NCBI GenBank assembly: GCA_025061985.1
Contig: JANXAW010000021.1
Location: 1-57,380 of the forward strand
Length of the DNA: 57,380 nucleotides
Reading direction: 5' to 3'
DNA from: Fimbriimonadales bacterium
Lineage (GTDB): Bacteria; Armatimonadota; Fimbriimonadia; Fimbriimonadales; GBS-DC
Shown here: piece after piece, positions 7,643 to 15,697 of the stretch
Numbering within the stretch: the stretch's first letter is position 1
Layout of the letters: every line of letters starts with the position of its first letter
Made by a program: the position numbers and the translations under genes
Notes under the pieces: model-generated
What the model saw: only the letters and a program-made list of their open reading frames with translations
What the model was told of the DNA's origin: nothing
Databases searched by the model: none

Positions 7643-8442
7643 AGCGCATCATTCATCTTGCCCGAGCGATAGCCCTCTAAGTCCAACGCCACGTATACAT
7701 AGCCCAGCGACCTCAAGTGCGCTACAATCTCAGGGGCGTGCTGTAGCACACGCTCAAAATCGCGCGGTTCCACCTCGATTCGTGCGAGCGTGTCGTGATG
7801 GCGCACGCGCACCTGCCGCAAGCCCAACTCCCGTAAGAACCGCTCTGCGCGATCCACTTTTTGCAGCAGCTCGCGCGTGATTACCGTGCCATAGGGGAAG
7901 CGGCTGGAAAGGCACGCGAAGGAGGGCTTATCCCAAATCGGTAGCCCCAAGGCGCGGGCGAGCGCGCGTATCTCGGCTTTAGATAGCCCCGCTTCCAGCA
8001 GAGGGGCACGCACGCCAAACTCCTGCGCTGCCCGCAAACCGGGGCGATAGTCGCCCAAATCGTCGGCATGCGTGCCGTCGGCAATCCAAGCGATGCCTTC
8101 CTCGTCGGCAACGCGCCGCAGCACGCTGTACAGCTCCGTTTTGCAATGATAACAGCGGTCAGGGCGATTGACCCGAAACAGCGGATTGCTCAGCTCGTGA
8201 GTGGGCACCACGCGCACCCGCACGCCCATCTGCTCCGCAAGCTGCAGCGCTTCCTCTACCTCACCTTCGGGAAACGCTTCGGATTTGCCAATCACTGCTA
8301 TGCAGCGGTCGCCTAACACCTCGTGCGCCACCTTGACCAGCAGCGTGCTGTCTACACCCCCCGATAGCCCAATTACCACTCCGCCCATCTCGCGCAAAAT
8401 CGCCCGCAGGCACTGATATTTCTGCTCCAACTCAGCGGTCAT
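7612..8442 (-). CDS. larE: ATP-dependent sacrificial sulfur transferase LarE
   Basis: A PP-loop ATPase of 276 residues. LarE activates the pyridinium cofactor precursor with ATP and donates sulfur in making the nickel-pincer cofactor of lactate racemase-type enzymes. GLSGGVDSTLL (about residues 22-32) is the PP-loop; DRCYHCKTELY and DKPSFACLSSRFPYG follow, the last holding the Cys that serves as sulfur donor in the Lactobacillus enzyme. The start is the ATG at 8442, which overlaps the upstream stop by 4 nt and follows a GGAGG. No larB, larC or larA is in the window. It is third in a run with the ALDH16-type domain and the NTF2-like gene. Confidence 0.92.
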   Translation of the reverse strand: MTAELEQKYQCLRAILREMGGVVIGLSGGVDSTLLVKVAHEVLGDRCIAVIGKSEAFPEGEVEEALQLAEQMGVRVRVVPTHELSNPLFRVNRPDRCYHCKTELYSVLRRVADEEGIAWIADGTHADDLGDYRPGLRAAQEFGVRAPLLEAGLSKAEIRALARALGLPIWDKPSFACLSSRFPYGTVITRELLQKVDRAERFLRELGLRQVRVRHHDTLARIEVEPRDFERVLQHAPEIVAHLRSLGYVYVALDLEGYRSGKMNDALQLPEGKRDG

Positions 8443-8942
8443 AGCGGCATATCCTCCACCCGAGTCGGCTCTACACGCACCAAGCGCCAATCCTCGTAAG
8501 TGAAAAACCACCATCGGCGAAACTGATACCGCCGAAATTCGAACTCCACGACGCCGTAGTCTTGAGAGTTGATGTTGTTCGGATCCTGAGCGTCGCGCCA
8601 AGTGATGCGCACAGGTGTGCGCACAAGGATGCGCCCCCCAAACGCTTCCATTTGCAGCTCGCCCAGCTCGGCGCGCGGCTGATCAGCGTTCCTAAAAAAG
8701 CGAGTGAGTTCAAACTGCAGGCGCCGTTTGTCCATCCCAAGAAAGGTGAACTCCTCTGCCAGCAGCTCCATTAGCGCCTCGGTGTTTTCGCTTTCAAAGG
8801 CGACTTTGCCTTCCGCAAACAGCTGACGGATTCGCTCCCGTGGCTCCACGGGCTTGGGAGCGCTAAGCGAAAGGTACACCCGCGCGCCCACCAGCAATGC
8901 CAGCAGCACCCCCAAACCAGCCACCAGCCTAGTACGGTTCAT
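8439..8942 (-). CDS. Membrane-anchored NTF2/SnoaL-like protein
   Basis: 167 residues: one N-terminal hydrophobic segment (about 6-27, anchor or uncleaved signal) and an alpha+beta domain of about 125 residues. Its first helix (RERIRQLFAEGKVAFESEN) and the following sheet (AFGGRILVRTPVRITW, YGVVEFEFRRYQ, WRLVRVEP) have the layout of the NTF2-like superfamily. No catalytic residues can be assigned. It lies 4 nt after the ALDH16-type gene and overlaps larE by 4 nt, so the three are probably one transcript. The fold call is from pattern only. Confidence 0.65.
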   Translation of the reverse strand: MNRTRLVAGLGVLLALLVGARVYLSLSAPKPVEPRERIRQLFAEGKVAFESENTEALMELLAEEFTFLGMDKRRLQFELTRFFRNADQPRAELGELQMEAFGGRILVRTPVRITWRDAQDPNNINSQDYGVVEFEFRRYQFRRWWFFTYEDWRLVRVEPTRVEDMPL

Positions 8943-8946
8943 GTGC

Positions 8947-9822
8947 TCACCACCCCAGCGGGTGCCACACCGTTTTGAACTCCAAGAAGGGTTCGATCCA
9001 TTCTAGCCCTTGCGCCTGAGGGCTGAGCCACTCTGCGCGACTGAAGGCAGGGCTATGGTGGAGGCGCCCCACATGCTCCGCGGCTGCCTGCTCATAGGGA
9101 GCGCGCTGCATCTCTGAAACCCCGCAAAGATTGAGCGCGTCCACCTCCACGTGCGACGCTAAGTGCGGAAGCAGTTCCGCATGGCTACCGCTAAGCATAT
9201 TCACAACACCTGCAGGCAGGTCGGAGGTTGCCAACACCTCCGCGAAAGTTAGCCCGACCGTGGGCGTGGCTTCAGGCAGCAGCACCACAACCGCGTTTCC
9301 ACTAACAATTACGGGGGCAACAAGGCTAGTCAGCGACGCCAACGGAGCCTCTTCGGGGCACACGATGCCCACCACGCCCATTGGCTCTGGCACTGTGAAG
9401 TTATGCATCGGCATTGCGACGGGGTTGACCGTAGAAAGCAACGCGCCATACTTGTCGCTCCAGCCCGCGTAGTAAACCCAGCGGTCAATAGCGACATCAA
9501 TTTCGGCATCGGCTTCGGCAGGGGGAACGCCTGTGATTGCTTGTAGCTCCGTGCGCAAGGCTTCGCGGCGTGTCTCCAACATTTCTGCCACGCGGTAGAG
9601 GATTTGCCCGCGGTTGTAGGCGGTGCGCCCTGCCCACGCACTTTGGGCTTTACGCGCTGCTGCGACTGCGTCGCGCAAGTCCTTGCGTGATGCCTTGGGC
9701 ACATTTGCCCAAAACGCACCCTTAGCGTCGCTTACAGGGTAAGCACGCCCCGACTCAGAACGCACGAACTCGCCATTGATCCAAAGCTTGTAGGTCTTGC
9801 GTACTGCGCTGCGAGGAGCCAT
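8947..9822 (-). CDS. Stand-alone non-catalytic ALDH domain, ALDH16 C-terminal type
   Basis: 291 residues that align with an ALDH cofactor-binding half: YKLWINGEFVRSESGR, SRKDLRDAVAAARKAQ, NRGQILYRVAEMLE, VVGIVCPEEAPLASL and LPAGVVNML. It stops before the region that carries the catalytic Cys, and the usual LELGG Glu segment is replaced (EVDALNLCGVSEMQ). The family is normally about 490 residues, so it is not a complete enzyme, but the reading frame is clean and the gene is not obviously decayed. It resembles the second, non-catalytic domain of ALDH16 proteins. The partner half would be the protein at 4232. I chose the ATG at 9822; the frame stays open upstream to 9903. Confidence 0.8.
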   Translation of the reverse strand: MAPRSAVRKTYKLWINGEFVRSESGRAYPVSDAKGAFWANVPKASRKDLRDAVAAARKAQSAWAGRTAYNRGQILYRVAEMLETRREALRTELQAITGVPPAEADAEIDVAIDRWVYYAGWSDKYGALLSTVNPVAMPMHNFTVPEPMGVVGIVCPEEAPLASLTSLVAPVIVSGNAVVVLLPEATPTVGLTFAEVLATSDLPAGVVNMLSGSHAELLPHLASHVEVDALNLCGVSEMQRAPYEQAAAEHVGRLHHSPAFSRAEWLSPQAQGLEWIEPFLEFKTVWHPLGW

Positions 9823-9843
9823 ACCAGGCGGAACATTCGCCCC

Positions 9844-9872
9844 TTGAGTGCGTTTTCCTGCGCAGGTATACT
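9844..9872 (+). promoter_or_regulatory. Promoter of the SDR gene (TTGAGT-N17-TATACT)
   Basis: TTGAGT at 9844-9849, a 17-nt spacer and TATACT at 9867-9872 (preceded by GG). The ATG at 9883 is 10 nt after the -10, leaving a leader of only about 3 nt. The region also lies just upstream of the divergent gene at 9822. Confidence 0.65.
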
Positions 9873-9882
9873 GCCTGATGCT

Positions 9883-10605
9883 ATGGGAGCGCTGGCAGGT
9901 CAAGTTGCACTGATTACAGGTGGTGGGCGCGGAATTGGCGCGGAGACCGCAAAACAGCTGGCGCAGTTAGGAGCGACGGTTGCTTTAGTTGCCCGCACGC
10001 GCGAACAGCTGGAAGCGACTGCCCAGCAGATTCGCGCCGCTGGCGGTCGAGCATACTGGTTCGTGGCAGATGTCTCCGATGAGGGAGCTATGCGCGAGGC
10101 GGTTCATGGCACGCTGGCAATCACGGGCAATATCGACATCTTGGTCAACAACGCAGGATTTATCCAAGCGGTTGGGCCAATTGAGAACAGTGACCCCGCA
10201 GAATGGTGGCGCACCGTAGAGGGCAACCTTAAGGGGCTATACTTGACCACGCGGCTGGTGCTGCCCACCATGCTGGAGCAAGGGCACGGGCAGATTGTGA
10301 ATGTGCTTTCGATTGCTGGTGCCCGCGCTTTCAGCGGGCTAAGCGCCTACAGTTGCGCCAAAGCCGCAGGGCTGATGTTCACGCGCATTTTAGCCAAAGA
10401 GGTGCGGAAGCGGGGCATACGTGTGATGGCGATTTTGCCAGGCGCTGTGGACACCGCGATTTGGGGCACAGGTGAAGGCGTTCCCGACCGCGAGAAGATG
10501 ATTCGTCCCTCAAGCGTGGCGCAACTGATTGCGCAGATGCTGACCACCCCACCAGACGCGACTGTGGACGAGCTATGGGTGCTGCCGCGGGAAGGCGTGC
10601 TGTAG
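9883..10605 (+). CDS. Short-chain dehydrogenase/reductase (classical SDR)
   Basis: 240 residues with a complete classical SDR frame: the nucleotide motif TGGGRGIGAE, the adenine contact ADVS, NNAG, the catalytic Ser in LSIAGARAF, and YSCAK with Tyr and Lys. The cofactor loop (VARTREQL) has Arg after the second strand, which suggests NADP(H). The substrate is unknown; this type is often annotated as 3-oxoacyl-ACP reductase-like, but nothing near it supports fatty-acid synthesis. The start is the second ATG after the -10 (MGALAGQVALITGG), giving a near-leaderless message. The longer frame back to 9844 would put the promoter inside the gene. Confidence 0.92.
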   Translation: MGALAGQVALITGGGRGIGAETAKQLAQLGATVALVARTREQLEATAQQIRAAGGRAYWFVADVSDEGAMREAVHGTLAITGNIDILVNNAGFIQAVGPIENSDPAEWWRTVEGNLKGLYLTTRLVLPTMLEQGHGQIVNVLSIAGARAFSGLSAYSCAKAAGLMFTRILAKEVRKRGIRVMAILPGAVDTAIWGTGEGVPDREKMIRPSSVAQLIAQMLTTPPDATVDELWVLPREGVL

Positions 10606-10642
10606 GTTGGGTAGCGCTTACGATTAGGGGCGCCAATAGTCT

Positions 10643-12004
10643 CTAAGCCGTTCCCAGCACTCGTCCTAATGGGCGGTTTAGGGCATCTAAAACCGCTGCA
10701 ACAGTGGCGCGATAGGGGTCGTCGCGGACAAGGGTGCTACCTACCAGCTCTTGGCGGGTCTCGCTATCTTCCCACAGCACCAGCACGTTCACAATCGCTT
10801 GCCCAGAGTCTAGGATGCTCTCCTGGGCTTGGATGAGGCTTACCTGCATTGTTGGCAGTAGCAGGGGCTTGAGTGCGTTCAGAGTAGCTTCCGCTAACAA
10901 GCGGATGGGTTGCGCCTCGCCCTCTGCTGTGCCTTCCAGAACGCGCGCTTCGGTTTGTAGGTAGACCCGCGCCCGCGCGCGGCGCCCCTCCCGCTCATAA
11001 GAGACGCTTTGGATTTTAATGCGCTTGGCTGATGGGAGCTGTTCCACCACTGCTTGAATGGGTAGGGGCAGCTGCCCTCCTTGGGCAACACGCGCCGCAG
11101 CCCCTTTCATCATCATACACTCTTGACTGGCAAGGTTGACCAGATTATCTACTGTCGCTGCGTAGTGCACCTGCTCGCGCTCGCGCGTACGCTTGCCCCC
11201 TTGATAGCCGTATGAAACGGTGATAGGGGTATCCACGTCGGGGATTTGCAAGGCAGCGATTTGGCGACTGAGATGGTGCGCCAGCAGCCCCGCCTCCTCC
11301 CGACGGCGGAGTGTTGAGATGGCAAACTCGTCTCCACCCCAACGACATACAACGTCTGTTTCTGGGTCGGTTTCCTGCAGCAGAATCTGCGCTACTCGGC
11401 GCAAGATCTCGTCGCCCACCAAGTGCCCATAGCGCTTGTTGAACATGCCAAAGTTGTCTAGGTCGAAAAAGATAATCGTGATCTCCTTGCCCTCAGCAAG
11501 CCGTTCAATGCTCCACTCGCGAAGGTAATCCGACCACGGCAGACCTGTCATCGGGTCGTAGCTGCGTCCGATTTCGCTTAGCAAATCGAACACGGAAATG
11601 ATGCCTACCAGTCGCTCGCCCTCCATTACGGGCAACAAAGTCTGCTGAGTGCGCTGGAACCACTCTGCAACAACACGCAAGGGGGTCTGCGGGGTGACTG
11701 TCAGCAGATCGGTTATCATCACTTCGCGCACAGGGGTGTCCAGAGCTACTCCTAACAGCTGTTCAGGCTGCACTATCCCTAGTACCCGTCCCCCCTCATA
11801 GACAGGCAGGCTTTGCAGGCGATGCCCTCGCATAAGCACCAGCGCGGTCTCCACTGTGTGGTCGGGGTTGACCCACACGCGAATTGGACGCACTAGGTGT
11901 TGCACAGTTCGCATGAAAGGCTTATGCCCCCCCTTCGGGCGCAGCCCGTCCATAGCAGCGCTTCCCGACGCGCCTTCCAACACTCGCAGAATTTCCGAAC
12001 TCAC
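10643..12004 (-). CDS. CBS-pair diguanylate cyclase with an unassigned C-terminal domain
   Basis: 453 residues. Two CBS motifs occupy about 35-150 (VQHLVRPIRVWVNPDHTVE and VREVMITDLLTVTPQTPL). A GGDEF domain follows at about 155-305 with DPMTGLP, FFDLDNFGMFNKRYGH and the intact active-site WGGDEFAI, so it should make cyclic di-GMP. The RxxD inhibitory site is not evident (PETD at that position). Residues about 310-453 form an alpha+beta domain I do not recognise, with EATLNALKPLL and LVRDDPYRATVAAVLDALNR. The start is GTG after GAGGGC. CBS pairs bind adenosyl ligands, so the enzyme may read energy charge. It converges with the SDR. Confidence 0.93.
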   Translation of the reverse strand: MSSEILRVLEGASGSAAMDGLRPKGGHKPFMRTVQHLVRPIRVWVNPDHTVETALVLMRGHRLQSLPVYEGGRVLGIVQPEQLLGVALDTPVREVMITDLLTVTPQTPLRVVAEWFQRTQQTLLPVMEGERLVGIISVFDLLSEIGRSYDPMTGLPWSDYLREWSIERLAEGKEITIIFFDLDNFGMFNKRYGHLVGDEILRRVAQILLQETDPETDVVCRWGGDEFAISTLRRREEAGLLAHHLSRQIAALQIPDVDTPITVSYGYQGGKRTREREQVHYAATVDNLVNLASQECMMMKGAAARVAQGGQLPLPIQAVVEQLPSAKRIKIQSVSYEREGRRARARVYLQTEARVLEGTAEGEAQPIRLLAEATLNALKPLLLPTMQVSLIQAQESILDSGQAIVNVLVLWEDSETRQELVGSTLVRDDPYRATVAAVLDALNRPLGRVLGTA

Positions 12005-12030
12005 GGCTTGCCCTCAGCGTCTCTTTTTAC

Positions 12031-12036
12031 AGTATA
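12031..12036 (-). promoter_or_regulatory. -10 box TATACT for the CBS-GGDEF gene
   Basis: On the minus strand CGTATACT lies 26 nt before the GTG start at 12004, leaving a normal leader with a GAGG ribosome site. The -35 region is weak. A TTGACA on the plus strand at 12054-12059 has no partner and no plus gene. Confidence 0.5.
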
Positions 12037-12085
12037 CGCAAGTAGAGCGTTTTTTGACACTGTGAAAAATGGGGGTTTCAGCCGT

Positions 12086-13009
12086 TCAGTGCGCTCGCCA
12101 CTCAAAGGGTGTGTAAATCACTTGGAAGTCGCTTCCTCGTCCCTGACTGAGGTTGCGCATTAGGTTAGCTGCGCGCACGCCGATTTCCTGAGGGCGCTCT
12201 AAGATAAGCAAGTGGGCTCGGCGTGCGATGTACCATTCGCGTGCCGGCTCGCGCCAGCTAAACACACCCAGCGGAACCGTTCGGGCGACCCCTATCCCTT
12301 GCTGTGCCACTTCCGCACCCATTAGGAAGATACCTCGAATCTGCCGTGCCTCCTGCAGTTTCGCCACGGCTGAAGCTGCAGCACGGCTGTTGCTAACCGG
12401 AACAAGTTGGGCACGCAGTCGGCGGTTAAACAACAGCCCATGGCGAAAACCTTCCCAAAACTCCGAAACCGCATGCGGCACAGGATGCCCTGCTACTACT
12501 CCTACTTCACCGGCGCGGAGCCGCTGGGCGTACCACATCCCAGCGCGTCGTCCCGCCTCGTAGTAGTAGGTGCCCACATAGCCTAGCCGAGCAACATCTG
12601 GAATATCTACGCCCAGCAAAACCACAGGTATGCCTGCCTGCACGGTTTGGTCAATCAGGCGTTTTGCCCACTCGCTAGCGGGCGCACAAAAAGCCACTGC
12701 ACGCCAGCCCCCTTCGCGGAGACGCTGCTCAACTTGTGCGCGTTCCGGGTCTCTAAAAAACATAGGCTCTAGCTGTACCCCCGGTAGGCTCAGACGGCTT
12801 TGCATCCCAACAAGCACGGCGTCCCAAAAGTCGTTGCGAGTGCCCCAAATGCACACTGCCATCGGGAATTGGAACGCTTCACTTGGGGGGTTGGTGGCAC
12901 GTCGGCAGGCGGATAGTCCTAGTAGTCCCACTACGCTTCCCAGCCCTGCAACTCGGGCATAAGGCACCGGCTCCCCAAGCGACTGCGAAAGGCGAACAAG
13001 CAAGCCCAT
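12086..13009 (-). CDS. Periplasmic sugar-binding-like lipoprotein (RbsB type)
   Basis: 307 residues. The N-terminus ends in a lipobox (LGLSAC, Cys at 35) after a rather long, weakly charged leader. The body follows the type I periplasmic-binding fold of RbsB/LacI-like proteins: FWDAVLVGMQSRL, a long middle helix (RAQVEQRLREGGWRAVAFCAP), GIPVVLLGVDIPD, GRRAGMWYAQRL and a C-terminal sensor part with TVPLGVFSW. The ABC permease and ATPase genes are absent, so it is either an orphan binder or a sensor. It is last in the run from gatB, 18 nt after trkA. Confidence 0.75.
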   Translation of the reverse strand: MGLLVRLSQSLGEPVPYARVAGLGSVVGLLGLSACRRATNPPSEAFQFPMAVCIWGTRNDFWDAVLVGMQSRLSLPGVQLEPMFFRDPERAQVEQRLREGGWRAVAFCAPASEWAKRLIDQTVQAGIPVVLLGVDIPDVARLGYVGTYYYEAGRRAGMWYAQRLRAGEVGVVAGHPVPHAVSEFWEGFRHGLLFNRRLRAQLVPVSNSRAAASAVAKLQEARQIRGIFLMGAEVAQQGIGVARTVPLGVFSWREPAREWYIARRAHLLILERPQEIGVRAANLMRNLSQGRGSDFQVIYTPFEWRAH

Positions 13010-13027
13010 AGCGCTTCCAAAACTCGG

Positions 13028-13492
13028 CTAACCTTCCAGCAGCTGACGCAACTCTGGATAGAACTGGTTGTAGTACTCAATGTTCTGAGTAGGGTTGCCG
13101 AGCAACCAGTCGCGCAGGTAGCCTGCCATCAGAGCGCCGCCGGTGATCGTGAAGATGCCGTATTCGCGGTAGGCTTCTGCACGTACCGGGTCATTCACCT
13201 TCGCTGCAACCCGCTTCACGCCAAATAGTTCGCGTGCCATCTGCACCACCATTAGGTTCGTATTATCGCCGTTGGTACAGGCGATAAAGGCATCGGCTTT
13301 CTCCACTTCAGCGCGGCGCAGGGTGTCTTCGTCTAAGCCATCACCGATGACGATTCGGCAGGTGTGGCGCTTCCCCAAGCGCATCAGCGCATCCTGCGAT
13401 TTTTCGATCATCGTCACTTGGTGACCTGCGTGGCTCATCAGCAACGCCAGCATAGAGCCAGTACGCCCGCACCCCATAATAACGATCCGCAT
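13028..13492 (-). CDS. TrkA-N (RCK) domain potassium-channel/transport regulator
   Basis: A 154-residue cytoplasmic Rossmann protein: MRIVIMGCGRTGSMLA is the nucleotide-binding motif, IEK closes the second strand, IGDG is the third and FIACTNGDNTNL the fourth. RCK/KTN domains bind NAD(H) or ATP and gate Trk/Ktr potassium channels. Only the N-domain is present; there is no TrkA-C domain and no TrkH in the window. It sits 3 nt after the UspA gene, a pairing that suggests ion or stress homeostasis. Confidence 0.9.
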   Translation of the reverse strand: MRIVIMGCGRTGSMLALLMSHAGHQVTMIEKSQDALMRLGKRHTCRIVIGDGLDEDTLRRAEVEKADAFIACTNGDNTNLMVVQMARELFGVKRVAAKVNDPVRAEAYREYGIFTITGGALMAGYLRDWLLGNPTQNIEYYNQFYPELRQLLEG

Positions 13493-13495
13493 CGC

Positions 13496-13984
13496 TTACT
13501 CACCTCCATGTGGGGCACTGTAGAGCCATACGGAGCAACGCGCTTTCCGCAACACAACTTCCACGGTGTCGTCTAGGGTTGGATGAATGCGCCCGTTGCG
13601 ATAGCGCGCCGTAATAAGCAGCAAGTCGGCGCGGAACTCCTCCGCTGCGTTTACAATCGCATAGCCACAGTGGTGCGTAGGGCGGACAACTGTCCGCAGG
13701 TTAGATACGCCGACTTCCTCGGCGATCTCGCGCGCTGCAGCTGCAGCCAATTCACCTTCCTGCAAGCGCGTAGCAGGGCAGCTCTCTAACCCAATTGAGC
13801 GCGGCATCTCCACCAAGCACAGCACTGTTAGCTGAGCGTTAAACACGCGCGCCAACTCACACGCAAAGCGCAACGCATCTCGGTCGTCATGAGAGTTGCT
13901 AAACGGGATAAGAAGCCGTTCGGGGGAACGCGCTTCCGGCGCCACCTGCTTTGCTCGTATCCAACTAAACAGTTTCAGGCCCAT
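13496..13984 (-). CDS. Universal stress protein (UspA)-like, ATP motif degenerate
   Basis: 162 residues with a UspA layout: LLIPFSNSHDDRDALRFACELA (first strand and helix), VLCLVEM and ADLLLITARYRNG. The usual G-x2-G-x9-G-(S/T) ATP-binding motif is not seen; the equivalent stretch reads ARYRNGRIHPTLDDTV, so it may belong to the non-ATP-binding group. It has a short N-terminal extension before the domain. Its partner is the trkA-like gene 3 nt downstream. Confidence 0.8.
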   Translation of the reverse strand: MGLKLFSWIRAKQVAPEARSPERLLIPFSNSHDDRDALRFACELARVFNAQLTVLCLVEMPRSIGLESCPATRLQEGELAAAAAREIAEEVGVSNLRTVVRPTHHCGYAIVNAAEEFRADLLLITARYRNGRIHPTLDDTVEVVLRKARCSVWLYSAPHGGE

Positions 13985-13993
13985 GTCTGCGCC

Positions 13994-14182
13994 TCATCGT
14001 CGGCGGTGTTCCACGAAGCGTCGCAGTGCCCACACCCGCACAAAAGCCCACGCAATCAGCATGCTCCCTAGCACTAACCCTATCGGCTGCCCGTACACAA
14101 AGTACTCGCTATAGATGACCCAAACACCTAGCCCAACCATCAAAAAGCTCACGCCATAGCGCAGAAAGGCGCGTGCGTGCAT
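13994..14182 (-). CDS. Small two-helix membrane protein
   Basis: 62 residues with two hydrophobic helices (about 8-25 and 34-51) joined by a short loop (YFVYGQP), and a strongly basic tail (VRVWALRRFVEHRRR) that should stay in the cytoplasm. The ATG is 2 nt after the gatB stop and the gene ends 9 nt before uspA, so the operon position supports it being real. No family recognised. Confidence 0.65.
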   Translation of the reverse strand: MHARAFLRYGVSFLMVGLGVWVIYSEYFVYGQPIGLVLGSMLIAWAFVRVWALRRFVEHRRR

Positions 14183-14184
14183 GC

Positions 14185-15624
14185 CTACCCACCCAGCTCC
14201 TCACGCAATAGTTGTTGCGCGCGTTGCGGATTAGCGCGCCCTTGCGTTTCGCGCATCATTTGTCCTACAAGGTAGCCCAGTACGCTAGTCTTGCCCGCAC
14301 GGTATTTCGCTACGACGTCAGGGTTCTCGGCAATCACCTTGCGCGCGATTGCGCGCAAGGCATCCTCGTCTGAAATCTGCACCATCCCACGCTCCTGCAC
14401 AATCTTAGAAGGTAGCTCGCCCGTTCGGAATACCTCGTCAAACAGCTCCTTGGCAATCCGTCCCGAAATCACACCCTTATGAAGCAAATCAATAAGGTCT
14501 GCCAGATGCGCCGGTGTCAATTTAGACTCGCGGATTGAGATGCCCGTCTCGTTGAGCCGCGCTTGAAGTTCCACCGTGATCCAGTTGCTGGCGATCTTCG
14601 GCTCAACGCCCAGCTGCACACACTGCTCAAAGTAATTCGCGGTATCGATGTCGGCAGTGAGGATGCGTGTTTCGGTTGCGCTCAGCTTGTACTCCTTGCG
14701 GTAACGGTCGGCTTTCTGCAGGGGTAGCTCTGGAATCGTAGCGCGAAGCTCTTCCAGCCATTCGGCGCTGATGCGTATGGGCACAATATCAGGTTCCGGG
14801 AAGTAGCGATAATCTTGCTCGTATTCCTTGGTGCGCAGCGGAAAGCTGTACGCACCCTCCTCGTTCCACCCGCGCGTCTCCTGAACAACCTGTCCCCCTG
14901 ACTTTAGGATTTTGATCTGGCGCTCGATTTCGAACTCAATCCCGCGCACGACGGAGCGGAACGAGTTGAGGTTTTTGAGTTCCGTCTTGACGCCGAGCTG
15001 GTTGCTGCCCTCGGGAGCGACGCTGATATTGGGTTCGCAGCGGAGCGAACCCTCTTCCATCTTGCCATCGCAGACGCCCAGATAAGTCAGCACAGCACGC
15101 AATTGCACCAGGTATTCCTTCGCTGCTTCTGCGGAGTGCAGGTCTGGAGGAAAGTCAGTGACGATTTCCATCAGGGGTGCGCCCGCGCGATTGAAGTCCA
15201 CCTCGCTTTCACCAGGCAGGTAATGGAACAGTTTGCCCGTGTCTTCTTCCAAGTGCACGCGCTTGATTCGCACGGGGAACCGCTCGCCTTCCACTTCGAT
15301 TTCTAAGTAGCCTTTCGTGCCAATTGGATGTACATCGCCGTACTGCGAGATTTGGTAGCCTTTGGGCAGGTCGGGATAGAAGTAGTTTTTGCGATAGAAC
15401 ATCGCTACGGGCGCGATTTGGCAGTTGAGCGCAAGCGCTGTGCGAATAACGTGCTCAACAGCTTTCTTGTTGGGCACAGGCAGCGTGCCGGGCATCCCTA
15501 GGCAGGTGGGGCACACATTCGTGTTTGGCGGATCGCCAAAACGCACAGGGCACGCGCAAAACATCTTGCTTTCCGTAAGCAACTGCGCGTGCACTTCCAT
15601 CCCAATGCTTGGAATGTATCGCAA
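14185..15624 (-). CDS. gatB: Aspartyl/glutamyl-tRNA(Asn/Gln) amidotransferase subunit B
   Basis: 479 residues with the start I choose. GatB phosphorylates and amidates mischarged Glu-tRNA(Gln) or Asp-tRNA(Asn) with GatA and GatC. Landmarks are IGMEVHAQL, the zinc-site Cys pairs (FCACP and CPTCLGMPG), [12 protein letters not shown] and [10 protein letters not shown]; the C-terminal YqeY-like tail ([19 protein letters not shown]) is intact. The start is a TTG placed 5 nt after GGAGGAGG, giving [15 protein letters not shown] 33 nt further upstream would put the -10 box inside the gene. It heads a five-gene minus-strand run; gatA and gatC are not in the window. Confidence 0.95.
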   Translation of the reverse strand: MRYIPSIGMEVHAQLLTESKMFCACPVRFGDPPNTNVCPTCLGMPGTLPVPNKKAVEHVIRTALALNCQIAPVAMFYRKNYFYPDLPKGYQISQYGDVHPIGTKGYLEIEVEGERFPVRIKRVHLEEDTGKLFHYLPGESEVDFNRAGAPLMEIVTDFPPDLHSAEAAKEYLVQLRAVLTYLGVCDGKMEEGSLRCEPNISVAPEGSNQLGVKTELKNLNSFRSVVRGIEFEIERQIKILKSGGQVVQETRGWNEEGAYSFPLRTKEYEQDYRYFPEPDIVPIRISAEWLEELRATIPELPLQKADRYRKEYKLSATETRILTADIDTANYFEQCVQLGVEPKIASNWITVELQARLNETGISIRESKLTPAHLADLIDLLHKGVISGRIAKELFDEVFRTGELPSKIVQERGMVQISDEDALRAIARKVIAENPDVVAKYRAGKTSVLGYLVGQMMRETQGRANPQRAQQLLREELGG

Positions 15625-15645
15625 GGCGCCCTCCTCCAGCTTGCG

Positions 15646-15651
15646 ATTATA
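15646..15651 (-). promoter_or_regulatory. -10 box GGGTATAAT for gatB
   Basis: TATAAT on the minus strand, preceded by GGGG, ends 21 nt before the TTG start at 15624. It faces an opposing GGGGTATACT on the plus strand 19 nt away, forming overlapping divergent promoters. Confidence 0.65.
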
Positions 15652-15670
15652 CCCCACTGCACTTGAGGGG

Positions 15671-15676
15671 TATACT
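15671..15676 (+). promoter_or_regulatory. -10 box GGGTATACT for the RraB-like gene
   Basis: TATACT preceded by GGGG lies 21 nt before the ATG at 15698, with a GGGAGG ribosome site between. It diverges from, and overlaps, the gatB promoter region. Confidence 0.6.
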
Positions 15677-15697
15677 TTTGCCTAGGGAGGCAGACGA

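Noticed and set aside
8947-9822. Short ALDH gene as a decaying pseudogene
   Set aside because: Frame is clean, it is tightly packed in an operon, and its end corresponds to the natural end of the ALDH16 second domain; truncation by decay is less likely.
12054-12059. Plus-strand TTGACA as the -35 of a plus-strand promoter
   Set aside because: No TATAAT-like box at the right distance and no plus-strand gene follows.
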